From Sialis fuliginosa (Eukaryota; Arthropoda; Insecta; Megaloptera; Sialidae), in assembly GCA_961205875.1 (NCBI GenBank), contig OY540810.1, forward strand, positions 25,978,001-26,042,000: a DNA stretch of 64,000 nt. Reading direction: 5' to 3'. The notes beneath the pieces are model-generated. The model made no database searches, was not told the origin of the DNA, and was given only the letters and a program-made list of their open reading frames with translations. Each line of letters begins with the position of its first letter. Position 1 is the stretch's first letter. This document shows, piece by piece, positions 33,680 through 47,682 of this stretch. A program made the position numbers and the translations under genes.

Positions 33680-36600
33680 GATATTGACCTGTGACCTATA
33701 TCTCACATACTCACATATGATCAAATGACTGCGTTATTTGATTTTGTCATTTGTTGCCATCCAAAAAAATACGCACAATCTGAAGACAATTATATTTTTC
33801 CATTACACAACACAATTATCTGCAACAGATATGGACCAATATTGTAACCTGTACGACCTTATACCGCGTATCACCTTTTGCTTGGCGACAAACTTGATTG
33901 TCAAAATAACTTGATTATAAGTTACGCAAAAAATAGTAAATTGTATAATTACATATTATATTCAAAATTCTAGTGTGCAAATTATAGATGTTCGAATGAG
34001 TACCTATAGGTTATATTTTTAAAGGTATATACTTATATGTTGTATGTATATTATACAACACGGTATATACCAGATTAAGGTGTCTAAATTAACGATATTT
34101 TTTTTTATAAACTCTTCGCGTATTTTTCAAATATAGTTTTTTAATACATATTGGAAAAAAATTTAAACTTTTTCGAAGTCTTCATTTGAATTATTGTTAT
34201 TTAAAAAAAGATTTTTTTTATTTGAGTTAAAGTGTACTTATAAAAATGTTTTATATATTTATTATTATTATACATAGTTTATTATTAAATACTATGATTT
34301 TAAGTTATTATGTGCATACATATGTAGGTATAGATTTATATGTAATATAATATTATGTAGATAAATAAGTATTATCTAAAAATAGGTAGGTCCTACTTAT
34401 TGGTGTTGACAGAAAAAATATCTATGGAAATATATCTAACGGAAAATACTCTGAAAATAAATTATATATTGATTAGGCTTTTATTAAAAACTATTATCGG
34501 TCAAAATTATGTAAATAAATTACGTTTTTTATTATTTAAAAAAGTCAAAATCTAATTTTTCCGTTGGATATTTTTGATATTTATTTACTAACAAGATTTT
34601 TTTAGAGATTCACTTTTTACAGGAGATGTATCAAGGTAGGAAAACTAGGCATTTCCGTGCTATGGAGGACCCGTAAATTGATATGAATAAAATAAATAAT
34701 ATTTAAAAAATTCACAATGTAAAACTTATTTTACGTTATATTATTAATTAAAATTTTAAGTATATGTGTTCAGGCCATATAGTGCAATCAAAGCGTGTAT
34801 TTTGGGTAGGCAGTAGTTTTGAAAATAAGGGTGCAACTAGTTTTTTTTATTTATCTCCGTAACCGTCAGCTTAGCAAAAATTATGTAAAGAACATTTTTG
34901 TAGGTAATCGAATTATCTGTAACTTTTATTCAGAACTTTTTGGCGTAACATTAATAATAAAAATGTATTGAGCAAAAAATTATAAAAAGGGGATGGAAAT
35001 CTTTATGGCAATATAACCTTGTATTTCGTTTTACAAAAAATATTTTTGAGCTTTTTATAGAGCGTTTCTTAACAAACAATATAATTTATTTTTTTATTTG
35101 GTTTATTTTTATTGATGCTTCAGCATTGCTAAGGGAAGTAATTCGAAAGTATGTGAGGTGCGTATAGGTACTAAAATTGTTGAAACAAAAATTTCCTGCA
35201 AGTTCTGTTTTGAAAAAAAATAATTAAAATTTCATTTGTTTATCCGCTACGCTGAAAAAAGTGGCTAAAATCATACTTTTTTAAGTTTTGATATCTAATA
35301 ATTTTAATGTTTTTTAAGCTGTTACCCCCGGAATATAATCATTTGGTAGTAAAGAACATTCAATGAAAATTTGAAATGTTATTGTTTTATTAAACTGTTA
35401 ATAAATTGTCTTTTGATTAACAGTACAAGTTTGTTCCGAAAAACTTATATAATCGATTTCCACCATATAAAAGTCAATTATTCAATTATTTGGAAAATGG
35501 CAACGCTTAAACTTTATTGTGATATATTTTATAACATTAATATATCTAAAATAACCTTTTCCTTGTATATTACCAGTGGTGCGCTAAACAGAATTAAGAG
35601 CCCCATCTAAAGAATCCACAACTAAATGGCATTTTTGATTTCAAAACAAAATAAACTTATAGAAAAATATGTAAATCAGAAGGTTAAATCTAATACCTAA
35701 GTATTTTTTTACACTGCTGAATTTGGACTATTATTTTATAATTTTTTGGGCGAAGAAGTTGTATATCTATTTATAATAATATCAATCTTGACCCAAATGT
35801 AAATAAAGCAATGAATTTTTTTGAAATCTCCAATGCTGTTTTTATCAATAGGATAATGCACCACTGACAATGAGTATCATATTGATTAATATATGAAAAT
35901 GATATTATGTAGAAATATGCATAATATGTGTGCTTCATTAATTATATTTGGTACGTAGTTTATTTAACAATATTTTGTTGCATCATAATTAATTCAGGGG
36001 CGTCGACTTGTTAACAATATTTGGAGGCCCAGTTCTATATGAAATTTTTCTTTTTCTTTATGGATACCTATTTTGAATTATTGTAGCAGGATTCAACAAT
36101 TGTGTCCGAGATAAGAATAGACTTTGATTTTATTACCTTCAAAATGTAAATAAAAGTTACTTTTCGTATGGAGTTTGCAACCTGCATGCATCTGTTTGAT
36201 TATTTTTTTTGGGGTTATTTTCAGAAAATTTTTCAACTGCATTTACATTTTTCTTGCGTGCTTTTTTGCTCTACACTTATACTTTTTTTATATTTTTCTT
36301 TCTACTTACAATTTTTCAACTACTCTAATTAGCTTTTACAACTGCAATTTTCATTTTTGGAACTGCAGAAACAACGTCTACTTAAAAAAAAGTTAAGTTT
36401 ACCCAAAACGTGCAAGTGTCTTAAAACAAAAAATGTTATTTTTTTTATTTTTTGTTTACCCATCTTTAACGGAATTTTTTATCCCTTATAATTTTGTTGA
36501 ATGATGCGTGTATAGGTAATAGGTATATTGTTATTACTTGAAAAATAATTGTATTGAAAGAATTTTTAGTTTTTACTATTAGATATCTTTACGGATCGCC

Positions 36601-38550
36601 AAAAAAATTTATTATTAAAAATTTTCTTCTCAACCTAATATTTTCAGTGTGTAATGGCTTTTGAATTCTATTCTATTTTTAAAAGGGTATATTTCTAACA
36701 ATAATAATATTTTCTAACAAACTCCCATGAAATTGTTCAAATATTCATATCTTCTATTAATTAATTTTAATTTTAATATTAAAAAAAATTGTGGTTGCAC
36801 CGAAGTCTTTGTGTCTCGTTGCCATCGATTATATAATCCGATACAGTCTCTTTGAAAGTCGACTGGTATACCCTTATTCAAAATAAATACAGTGCAATTT
36901 TAATCTATTAATTATAAACATATAACTACCGTCAAAATAAAAATAAAAATATAAATGTTATGTTTAAAAATTGTGATAAAAATTTAGTCAAAACAACATA
37001 ATAAAACAAAATTTTATCATTTAATAACTTTCTTATCAATGTATCGTATTCATTTAATTTTAGCCGTTATAAATTTTTGATAACTGTGCAGTATGAATGA
37101 AAAGTTAGATACCACTGATCTACTGCCTTTTAAATAAATTTAAAAAAATTGTAGGTATCCTTTATTGGCCTATATTTTTATTTATATATCTTAAAAAACA
37201 TAAAATTAAATGCATTCATTTTTATTTTTCACTAAAACTAAATACTAAATACACCTTAACCGCAAGAAAGCTATGTCACTCAATTAAGAAACCATGAAAT
37301 GACTCCAAGAATAGATTTTTATCTAAGAGCAGTAATTTTGTTAATTTTTTTTCTCAATAATCACTACATACAGGAGTTTATAAGACCACTTTAAACATTG
37401 GATTACGGTGATAGGGCACTAGAGCTCACAATTATAATTTTTTTTCTAACTTTGCAATTTCTTAATTTTTTACTCAAGCTAAATTTTCATTTCATAAAAA
37501 ATTAAAACCAATAAATAAATAACAAAAATATATTCTCAGAGGATTCAGAGGGGCGCATGATGTTAGCCCAGGGTGCTTAAATATTTTGGTCTTTCGTTTC
37601 TTAATTAAACCCGATGAAACCGATGTTGTTTCGGTATTAAAATTTTATATTCATTAACTAATTTTTTTAAGAGTTTACTGAAATAGACCTATAAAATTAT
37701 TAAGTATAAATTTTTTACTATAAAATTAGTTACATACAATATTTTTTTGAGCTCATTTTTTGTATCTAAATACGATTTTAGAGACTTTTGACTGATTTTA
37801 TTTCTGTTCAGTTAAAAAAATATGTAATTTAAAATACCTACCCATATTTATAACATTTCATTTTAAATATCATTAGACAAAAACATTTGCCCTAAATATC
37901 ATCAAAATTGGTGTGAATAGTGCAAATAGTTAGTTTTTTAATTAAAATTAAAATACATGCATATACATATATAGTTCTAGACTTATTATACAAGTCTTGA
38001 GGCTTCCGCGGTGATCTTGATATGGATATTGGCTTCTGGGTGTAAGCCGTGTCGGTTTGGTCGTGTTATCGGCCAATGTTTCGTCACACAGTGGGCATCT
38101 TCAGGGCTCTTCTTTTAGAAGAGCCCTGAAGATGTAATGTGTGACGAAACGTTAGCCGATAACACGACCAAACCGACGCGGCTTGCACCCAGAAGCCAAG
38201 ATCCATTTCTAGACTTATTATTATATATATAGTATCTAGACTATAGCTGTTATTTGAATATAGATATTAATATATGTACTTGATATGTATTATTGAGTAT
38301 AGTTTTTCGAAATGTAAAAAGTAAAATGATATGAAAAGAGATCGAGAGGAATTTTTAGATATCTAAAAATTCCGCTCTAATTCAAATTTAACTGTACTAT
38401 GATATTTTATTGTTGTTTTAGTATAAAACTTTTAAGTTCCTTCATAAAAATGTTATATAGGTACTCCTTAATATTTTCTAATCGACCAATGACCTGTAAT
38501 ATAATTTTTAAAAGGTTTAGGAGCAAAACAATATTGTAAGTTTCATATAA
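33680..38550. other. Intergenic region between hexamerins 1 and 2
   Basis: About 5 kb of AT-rich DNA with no supported gene. The only structured repeat I recognise is at 37989-38207; GGGGCGTCGACTTG near 36000 may be a MITE end. The part nearest 33680 should hold hexamerin 1 regulatory elements. Confidence 0.55.
37989..38207. mobile_element. Hairpin repeat with GACGAAACGTT motif
   Basis: Stem 38024-38204 with an inner perfect stem around AGGGCTCTTCTTTTAGAAGAGCCCT. Arms contain GGTCGTGTTATCGGCC and TGTGACGAAACGTTAGCCG. A tail, AAGTCTTGAGGCTTCCGCGG, is shared with a fragment at 55036-55135. It resembles sequences tied to Penelope-like elements, but this is uncertain. Confidence 0.7.
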
Positions 38551-38732
38551 ATAACATTTTATTTTGTTTGTTCTATTGTATAAATTTGTACATTGAGGAA
38601 TAAAATGAAAAAAAAATGTCAAATGTGGATAGCAGTGTCAAGCATTGTTTGTTTAACCAGTCTTATGTCTAACAGAAAAAATAATCATAAACCATTAACA
38701 TAGCTAATTCATCAATAAACCTTCAAAATAAC

Positions 38733-41313
38733 TTAATGAGTTTTAATCATATCTTCTTTCTTGTGGTAGATCATGACATCTTGGAAGTTCATGTTAGGTG
38801 TGTAGAATGTGAATTCATCAATAGGACGATCGAATGGATATCCCATTGGTTTGGTGTCGAAGAAACGACCATGTCCAAGTTCGCAGTTGAGTGTAGTGTA
38901 ATCGTGTTTCACTTCAGTTTCAACGAATGGAGTGATCATGACGAACCATTGGAATGGCATACCTCCCTTTGTTCCCTTAGGTAACATCATACGTTGTGGG
39001 ATTCCACAGTGAGCTTCGGTGTTATCTATAACGAATTCTTCGGTTCCCTTGATAGCTGTCATGATGTGGTGATACAACTGCATGAAAGTTGTGTGGTCTC
39101 TGACGAATCCATAGAAGTCCTTGGAATTGCGGACAATGACGTTCTGGCCAGGTTTCAGTTCGGTAATGTATTTGTCCATTGGGATGAAGTTCACTCTATT
39201 TTTGTTGATGTGGATGAAGTGGCCGAATTCGTCGTATTTAGGTCCAAGGAATTGTCTGATCCATACTTTCACGGGTTTCTCGCTTGTGATGGTCATTTTG
39301 TAGGTGAATGGGATATGGTTGAGACGCATCTGTCTGGCTTTCACACGCATTGGTTCAACATCGACTTCCTTTGTTAAGTCTGTGTAGAGGACGTTGGTGA
39401 TGTCAACATCGAAATGATCGAAGTATGTGATTAGTTTATCGACCTCAACATGTTCGATTTTCACTCCTGGGAAAGTCAAGTCAGTTTGTGTGTAGCGGGG
39501 AAGAGTTCTCTTGTACCTTTGGAAGTAGTAGATGATCTTCTTGTAGATGCTGTAGAAGGCTGGGTCACGGAGAGATGTTGAGTACATTTCGAGTGCTCCT
39601 GGTGATACTTTGTAATGGTGCATGGGTTGTCCAGAATAACCGAATAACATGCGGTAGTAAAGATGGAGTCCGGTGTAGAGGTGTGTGTTTGGTGAATCGG
39701 CATCTCCTGCGAGCATGTCTCCTAACATTTCCATACCATGAACTTTGTCAAGAGGGATTCTCTTTCCTTCTTCAGTTAAAACGTAACCGGAATCGATGGC
39801 GTTGCTAATTCTCATTTCCATTGTTTCAATTCTTTCAGCGAGTAACATGCTGCGGTCATCCTTAACGAGATTAGCGTGCCTTGGTCTGCCTTTGACGTCC
39901 ATACCGTTCTGGAATCTGAGAGATGGATTAAATCCAGTCTTCATCGTTGAGTATTTGTAATCTACGAGTGGGATCTTTCCAAGTCCATTAGAAAGACGTT
40001 CCATGTAATAACGGGCAAGAAGTACTTGATGGAAGTAGTAGAAGAATTCTCCACGACGGTCTGCTTTCAATCCAAAATCTTCACCTCCCATCCAGAATGG
40101 ATAATCACAGTGATAGTAGAAGTAGAAGGAGTTTAGGCCGATATCTTCAGTGAAATATGTAAGTCTTTGTTCGTTATTGACAGGCATGTACCAACCGCTG
40201 TAGTTTGATGGTATAATGCACCATTCGCCTTCTTTCTTGGCGCCGACAAAGTTCCTCATTTTGTATTCGTATGCTTTCTGGATGACTTCGGTGTTAATGT
40301 AAAGGTATGGGTAGACTTCATACGGTGCAGGTAAAACCATTCCCTTGCAGTCAGATCTGTGTAAAACAGCAACAGTCATGGCGTACACGTACATGCCTTC
40401 GTTGACGTGGTCACGAGCCCAGCATGCGCTTTTGTAGAAGGTTTCGAAGTCCTTAGCGTAGAAGAACACTTTGAACAACGATACTGCTTGACGGCGTTGT
40501 ACACGATCTAACATGGAGAAGGTTGAACCGCGTGGAAGAAGACCAAAATGATATTGTTGTAAGAATTCCTTCACGAATTCTGGTTTCTGTAAATAAAAAT
40601 TATTTGTATGAAGATATACCCTCGAAATCCATTTTGTTATTAGATATTGTAGTTATTTATAAAAATTAACTAAACAGTTAATGAATAATAAATATAAATA
40701 TAATTACCGCGAAGAGATCCATATGGTCGGTGAATTTCCATGTCTTTGAAATTTCAATTTGATCATGGAAGGTGTTAGGTTGATGGACGTGCATCAAGAG
40801 ACGGAAGATGTTCTTTTGTTTCAATAACAAAGAACTATCCGCTGTAAATAATTAAAATTCATAATATTAAGAACAGTAGATACAATTATAACATGAAATT
40901 TTTAAATTCGAAGAAAGAATAAACACAAGACAAAAAAATTTAGAGAAAAAATTATATAATGTATATCACCATTTCTCATAACTTTAATAAGATCAATATA
41001 ATTTTTTACTATTTACATAATAGTGATAAGTATAGTTTTAATAATATTATAGGAGCCAAATAATTGTTAATTTAAATTAGATAAAAACACAATTATAATA
41101 TAAAATACAAAAATATAAAATTGACAATGCTAAACATAATAATATACAGTATTATGTATATTATAAAAAAATATAAAATATATAAAATATTACAAAGTTA
41201 CAATTAATACAAGTATAAGCTAAATATCAGTTTGACTTACCCACTTTCCCCTTCATTGGGACCGCAATGGCCCCGCAGATTCCAATAAACAACAATATCG
41301 CAAGAGTCTTCAT
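38733..41313 (-). CDS. Hexamerin (arylphorin-like storage protein) 2
   Basis: Storage hexamerin of 686 residues. Exons in transcript order: 41313-41241, 40841-40708, 40586-38733, with the same intron phases as its neighbour and the same 134-nt middle exon. Signal peptide MKTLAILLFIGICGAIA. Hemocyanin signatures YFTEDIGLNSFYFYYHCDYP and TSLRDPAFY are intact. It is rich in aromatic residues and ends KKEDMIKTH. It is closer to hexamerin 1 than to hexamerin 3 over most of its length (for example FGLLPRGS, ARDHVNEGM, WMGGE), suggesting that 1 and 2 separated most recently. TATA box at 41364-41371. Product likely secreted from fat body to haemolymph. Confidence 0.96.
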
Positions 41314-41363
41314 GATTCACACTGAGGAGGAACTGAGTGTACCGATACAAACATTTGTGGGCT

Positions 41364-41371
41364 TATTTATA
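41364..41371 (-). promoter_or_regulatory. TATA box of hexamerin 2
   Basis: TATAAATA on the minus strand, about 50 bp before the ATG of hexamerin 2. Confidence 0.7.
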
Positions 41372-41642
41372 CAGTTTTGGAAAAATAACCTCGATGACCT
41401 TTTCTGAAATTAGCACTATGAGCATTTTAGATACAGAGCTAAGACTCAGATTAGAGAAGCTGGACCCTAACTGACCTGCAATTTGATTACCGGTTGCTAT
41501 CCAGTCTAAAAATTATATTGTTTCTATGTGCATTGATTATAAAATTATAATTATATAAAAATCTATTGTAATCGTTTGTACAGATTGGAGTTCAAAAAAT
41601 TTTTGATATTTCGATTTTTATAAACCAAACAAATAATTTATT

Positions 41643-43705
41643 AGCCCAGTCAAGGAAGCAGTGAAAAGTGTGAAAAAGGGAAATTTTGAGGGCAAGCAAT
41701 TTTATGATTGATTCTTATAGATTTTGAACCGAAAAATTCGAAAAAAATAACCCGGACAAGCAAACAGTGGTGCAACACCCTTAAAAATGGGGTTTAAGGG
41801 TGAAAACCCCATTTCCATCCGTTTTATCAATTTATCATAAAATCTAAAGCGATGATGGTATATTTTTAACGATGATATATGTTCAGGACACTCAGACGAA
41901 TCGATTGTGACCACATATACTAAATTTGACCAAAAATTACCTCTTCCAGAGGGCTTAAAAGACAGAAAAATGCATCTTTTCGGGAAAATAGTTTAAAAAT
42001 GAATAACTTTTGTTAAAATCATCCAAATGACTCGTAATTAGTGTCAAATTGTTCCTGAAGTTTCAAAGAATAATGACCAACCATAATTTAAAAAAATATT
42101 AATCGTTTAATCAATAAAAATCGCTAATGTTTAAGGTTAAGTAACATAATTTTTTGAAAAACTACATTTTTACTAAAATTTAAATAAAAACACCAGGGTT
42201 AAATATTTTTTAGTGAAACGAATTGATTCTTATAGATTTTGAACCGGAGAATTCGAAAAAAATAACCCGGACAAGCGAAAAGTGGTGCAACACCCTTAAA
42301 ATGGGGTTCAAAGGTGAAAAGCCCATTTCCAACCATTTTTACAAATTATCACAAAATATAAAGCAACGATGTTATATTTTTATGATTGATATATGTTCAG
42401 GACACTTAGAGGAATCGATTGTGACCACATATACTAAATTTGGCCAAAAATTACGTCTTTCAAAGGGCTTAAAAGACGTAAAAATGCATCTTTTCGGTGA
42501 AAATAGTTTAAAAATTCATAACTTTTGTTAAAATCATCCAAATGACTCGTAACTAGGCTCAAATTGTGTCTGAAGTTCCAAAGAATAATAATGAACCATA
42601 ATTTAAAAAAATATTAGTAGTTTAACCAATGAAAATCGCTAATGTTTAAGGGTAAGTGCATTTTTATGTCTTTTAAGCCCTTTAGAAGAGGTAATTTTTG
42701 GCCAAATTTAGTATATGTGGTCACAATCGATTCGTCTAAGTGTCCTGAACTGTATATCAATCATAAAAATATACTATCGTCGCTTCAGATTTTGTGATAA
42801 ATTGAAAAAACGGTTGGAAATGGGGTTTTCGCCCTTAAACCCCATTTTTAAGGGTGTTGCACCACTTTTCGCTAGTCCGGGTTATTGTTTTCGAATTCTC
42901 CGGTTCAAAATCTATAAGAATCAATCATAAAATTCCTTGCCCCCTTAATTTCATGTCAAAATGCTTCCTTTACTGGACTGAATCTATTATTTTGTTTGGA
43001 AAAATGTAATTTTTTTTAATTGTATACAACAAAAATTCAGTGTATTTCTAAGCGCACTTGCATCCGTTCTAATAATTGAATATTATTTTGGGCGGTCTCA
43101 TTTTGTTTGTATGTACAACTAGAAGGTATCTACCTTGGTTTCACTGAAAAATATTCAACCCTGATGTTTTTATTTAAATTTTAGTAAAAAAATAGTTTTT
43201 AAAAAATTTACGTTACTTACCCTTAAACATTAGCAATTTTTATTGGTTAAACTATTAATATTTTTTTAAATTATGGTTCATTATTATTCTTTGGAACTTC
43301 AGACACAATTTGAGCCTAGTTACGAATCATTTGGATGATTTTAACAAAAGTTATGAATTTTTAAACTATTTTCACCGAAAAGATGCATTTTTAAGTTTTT
43401 TAAACCCTCTGGAAGAGATAATTTTTGGCCAAATTTAGTATATGTGGTCACAATCGATTCGTATGAGTGTCTGGAACATATATCAATGATAAAAATATTC
43501 CTTCATCGCTTTATATTTTGTGATAAATTGAAAAAACGGTTGGAAATGGGGTTTTCACCCTTAAACCCCATTTTTAAGGGTGTTGCACCACTTTTTGCTA
43601 GTCCGGGTTATTTTTTTCGAATTTTCCGGTTCAAAATCTATAAGAATCAATCATAAAATTGCTTGCCCTCTTAATTTCCTGTCAAAATGCTTCCTTTACT
43701 GGACT
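41643..43705. mobile_element. Composite fold-back element with four related units
   Basis: Outer ends AGCCCAGTCAAGGAAGC (left) and GCTTCCTTTACTGGACT (right). Four units share GGGTGTTGCACCACTTTT.GC and TTCAAAATCTATAAGAATCA: two in one orientation (41690-42200, 42216-42650) and two inverted (42655-42988, 43150-43705). The unit ending at 42988 also carries the terminal GCTTCCTTTACTGGACT. Palindrome centre is near 42655. Three similar 70-codon frames in the units follow from the repetition. Confidence 0.85.
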
Positions 43706-43811
43706 ATATGTACTAATTTAATTATTATTGTTCGTAAAATCTATCCGGGGAAAGGGTTATTATTTGTACTTATTTTGATGTGTAACTATTTTCGATTAAC
43801 ATTTTTATTAG

Positions 43812-44600
43812 ATACTAGCGGACTGCCCGCGGCTTCGCTTACGTTGTATAAATTTTTTTTTGTCAGCAAATAATATGTTTTTAAGTTGGTGACATAACCC
43901 TTTAGTATTTTCCCTGTCGGATCAAATGAAACTAATTACAACCCACCATGTGCGATAGAGGGTGAAATATATTTTTTTTTTGCTTTTTATTATTTTACAA
44001 TATCATAAATATCTCGGCTCCAGTGCAAAAAAGGGGATTGTTCCTCCTGGAACCCCTACTCCCATGGTATTTTTCCCACTGGATTTTTATCCAGTAAAAG
44101 GGGGTAAAATGCGAAATAGAGGGTTTTTTTCCACCTTAAACCCCCATTGATAAGGGATAAAATATTAAATTATTATTATTTTTTATTTTTATACATTTTA
44201 CAAAATCGTAAATATCTCGGATCTTCGTTAAAAATTGCAAATACCCACCCCCTGTCGACCCGCGCCATTTTTGATCTTAAAATCTTCCTTAAATACTAAA
44301 GAATTGAATTGTACAAAAAATCAGAGGTAATCAATTTTTTGCACCGTGTATTATAAACAGTTATGTAGATAAATATATCAATTTTTTTTTAAATTTAATA
44401 CCAATGCCTCCCCTCCCCCTCCTTAGAGGTTGAATTTTCGAAAATGTTATTTGTCTTGTACACCCCATTTTACCCCCATAGGGGTTGAGTTTCGAAAGAA
44501 CCTTTCTTAGTGGGTGCTTACATCATAAACACCCCTGAAATTTAATGTTTTTTAGTTGCAAAAGTTTCAGCTCGGTGATGATATGCTATTATAAGTATTA
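43812..44600. repeat. Dispersed repeat beginning ACTAGCGGACTGCCCGCGG
   Basis: ACTAGCGGACTGCCCGCGGC followed by TTCGCTTACG is typical of a terminus of interspersed repeats common in insects. The rest is AT-rich with CCCC-containing tracts and internal similarity (TAAATATCTCGG twice). Right edge uncertain. Confidence 0.45.
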
Positions 44601-44609
44601 AATTGTATA

Positions 44610-45552
44610 TACAGGTGTCCAAGATAAGCGTGAAATGAATGGGGATTTCTTAAACGGTAAGATATACAAATTTGGTTAAATGAGATAAATTATTTACCTT
44701 GAGTATTAATTCATCAAAAAATATTAATTATTCTATATGGTTTAAAACTTAAAATTCTGAATGTCTTTACATGGCTATACGTTTTTTGTCAATGTAGATA
44801 AGTAATTTTTGTTAGCGGTTTCTTAAAGCACTTTCTGTGTAAAATTAATTGATGTATTATAATTTTTTATTTCACTTTTAGTTTCCGAGTTACAAGCCCT
44901 AGCTTCAGTTTTTCTAATGGGCCGCTAAGTTGGCAATAGCATATTTGAACGTGTTTTTTATTCTACTTTACAACGATATGTCACTTGTTATATTTATTTT
45001 CGAAAATAAGTCGAAGTACTAAATACTAGTGATATTTATAAAGTATTTTATTACATTTAAGTAGGCCATGGAAAACAAAAATTGTTAAAGAAAAATCACA
45101 ATAACAACAATCAAAATAAAAAATGAATATTTGAAAACAATAAACTATAACAAAAAAAGTTCTTACTTTTTTTTAATAATAAGTATGACAAGTTACATAT
45201 CGTTGTAAAGTAGAATAAAAAACACGTTCAAATATGCTATAGCCAACTTAGTGGCCCATAAGAAAAACTTAAGTTAGGGCTTGTAACTCGGAAACTAAAA
45301 GTGATATAAAAATTATAAATCCACCAATCAATTCTACACAAAAAGTACTTATCTACTTTAAGTTAAAGCAATTTAAATAATTTCCGAATTTTCAGTTTTT
45401 TTGGGTATACTGCCTAAACCACATAGAATAATTAATATTTTTGATGTATTAACAAGTTACAAGTTACAAGTAAAACATCTCTTTTAACCAAATCTGTATC
45501 TCTTTTAGGAAATCTCCCATGTATTTCACGCTTATCTTGGACATCCTGTGTA
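44610..45552. mobile_element. TA-flanked palindromic element, about 0.94 kb
   Basis: Inverted ends CAGGTGTCCAAGATAAGCG and its near complement, each beside TA. Long arms include GTTCAAATATGCTATAGCC and TTGTAACTCGGAAACTAAAA with their complements. A truncated relative is at 23730-23935. Confidence 0.85.
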
Positions 45553-45876
45553 GATTAATCATATTTACTTATAGAGTGCATATGTTGGATTTATACAAAA
45601 GGATCAGAGCTGTGATTCATAACATCACACATTTTCGTTTCCTACTTTTCTTGATTTAATTTTATTACTATAAGAAAATGAAAATGTTTTATTTCCTTTC
45701 ACCTGTTTGCGTTACCCCTCCTTGCAATGTTTAATTTAAAAATGTAGGTTTTCATAGATGAACATGAGTATTCAATAATAGCGTAATGATCATTTTCGAA
45801 ATATTCCAACTCCCCCGCCCCTCCTTATAAGGGTTCCTAAGATTTTGACTTCTTCCTTTCACTATAATTATTGACA

Positions 45877-46128
45877 CATATTTACAGTGGCGTAGCTAGA
45901 GGTTACTGCCCCCTTCCCCCGGGGGAAAATTTAATAGAGTGCTCCTCTGTTAATATTGATGACTTTCTTTTTCGTTCTCATGTTAATATTAGCGACCTAA
46001 AAATTCACTTCTGCGCCCTCGTTCAGTTTGTGAAGACTTTTGTTAGTCATTATGCTCTCTCCCTACACCTTACGCCCCTCGGCTGGGATCCGATTTCGTC
46101 AACCCTTAGTTACGCCATTGTATATTTA
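45877..46128. mobile_element. hAT-like MITE
   Basis: Element 45885-46120 with ends CAGTGGCGTAGCTAGAGG and CTTAGTTACGCCATTG. Flanks CATATTTA and TATATTTA match at 7 of 8 positions. The 92-codon frame over it is not a gene. Confidence 0.75.
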
Positions 46129-47682
46129 TATATTTTCATTGTATTTTAGACATCATTTTAATTAAGGACGATTGTAATAGAAAACATGATTTTTAGTTGT
46201 TTTATTCTAAGGAAAAGTCGCATGGAAAATAAGATGAATTAATATATTTTGTAATAATATTTAAGATTTTATTTTATTAGTATCTTAAAACAATAACCCC
46301 AATTTAAAATTTAATTAAATCATTTTTGTAGCATCTATCTAATATTTCGGAAAGCATGTATTTTAAAAATTTGGAATAATTTGCTATGATCTTTTCTTGA
46401 TACGGATCTGTACTATAAAAAATGATACAAATTTATGCCTAATATAAATTTGGTTACTATGTTTCAGCTTTAATGTATCAATTAGTTAATAACTGCAAAA
46501 AATGTGATAATTTGAAGGTTATTAAGACAAACACATTTATAATTAATCTAAATTGTTTTCCATAAGTAAATATACAAAAACAAACATCGTTTTTGTTTTA
46601 TTTTCAATTATTAGATCAATAAATCTTACATTGTAATACATTATATACAAACATATTTTTATAATATACATAAAATATAAAATTAATAGTACATACAATT
46701 ATTTTTGACAAATTTCATATTTATAGATTGAAATTACATTTAAACCAGGGCTTTGAATCCGGAGCTGCGGAACACGGAGCTACTGCTTTTGCTGGAGCTT
46801 GAAAATATATTCTTTAGCATCGATTCTAGAATTTTAATAAAAATGTTTAAATAATCTATATAAAAATATTATATTATTAACGTCATTAATATTTTTTTTT
46901 TTTTAATTTTAATATGTATTATTATCTTTCTGTAAAATGATCTTTCCTTTTTTTTAATTTTCTGAAGTACAATATCAATTTCTTAAATTTTGTTAACTAT
47001 TTTTTAGTCTATCTAAAAAAATATTACATTCACGTACATAAATTTTATAAAATTTTAATTTCCGGTTTTAATAACATGAATCGTCAATTATAAATAATTG
47101 GACAAATTGGACTATTTTAAAGTAAACTGTAGATATCTATTAACATGGGCGTATTCAGGATTTTGTTCAGGGGAGACAGATTTAGTCGGCGCGTTTCGCC
47201 TAGGACCCCTTGTTGATTTATTTTCAATTATAAATTTTTTATGTATCTTATTGAAGACTATACCTACATATATAGCTATCTATTTTGGTGGGTTTCATTC
47301 AATCTATTTGTTTTATTTTAGGATAATATGATAAATAAAAATAATACATCGTTTTGTCTAGAAATATCCCTGTTTAGCCAATATACTGATTTATTTGTTA
47401 CTTTTTGAACACAAGTTAGAGGGGAGGGGCAATACTGTATGTGTGCTATATTATAGGGAGTACAACTTATAATTCGTCTTAGGGGTACGCGATCAAAAAT
47501 TTTTGGAGATCACTGGTCTAATCCTTTTAATATTAAACTGAATCCTGGTAGTAAATCATGAAATATCACTTTCCAAAAAATGATTTATAGAAAATATAAA
47601 TAAAATAAAACATTTTAGAAGATACTTGTATTGGATAAATCCTAATGTACCTACCTATATAAATATTATATTCGGTACAATA

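Noticed and set aside
41702..43656. Three similar 70-codon frames ending RFKIYKNQS
   Set aside because: They lie in the repeated units of one fold-back element in both orientations. Similarity reflects DNA duplication, and no known domain is present.
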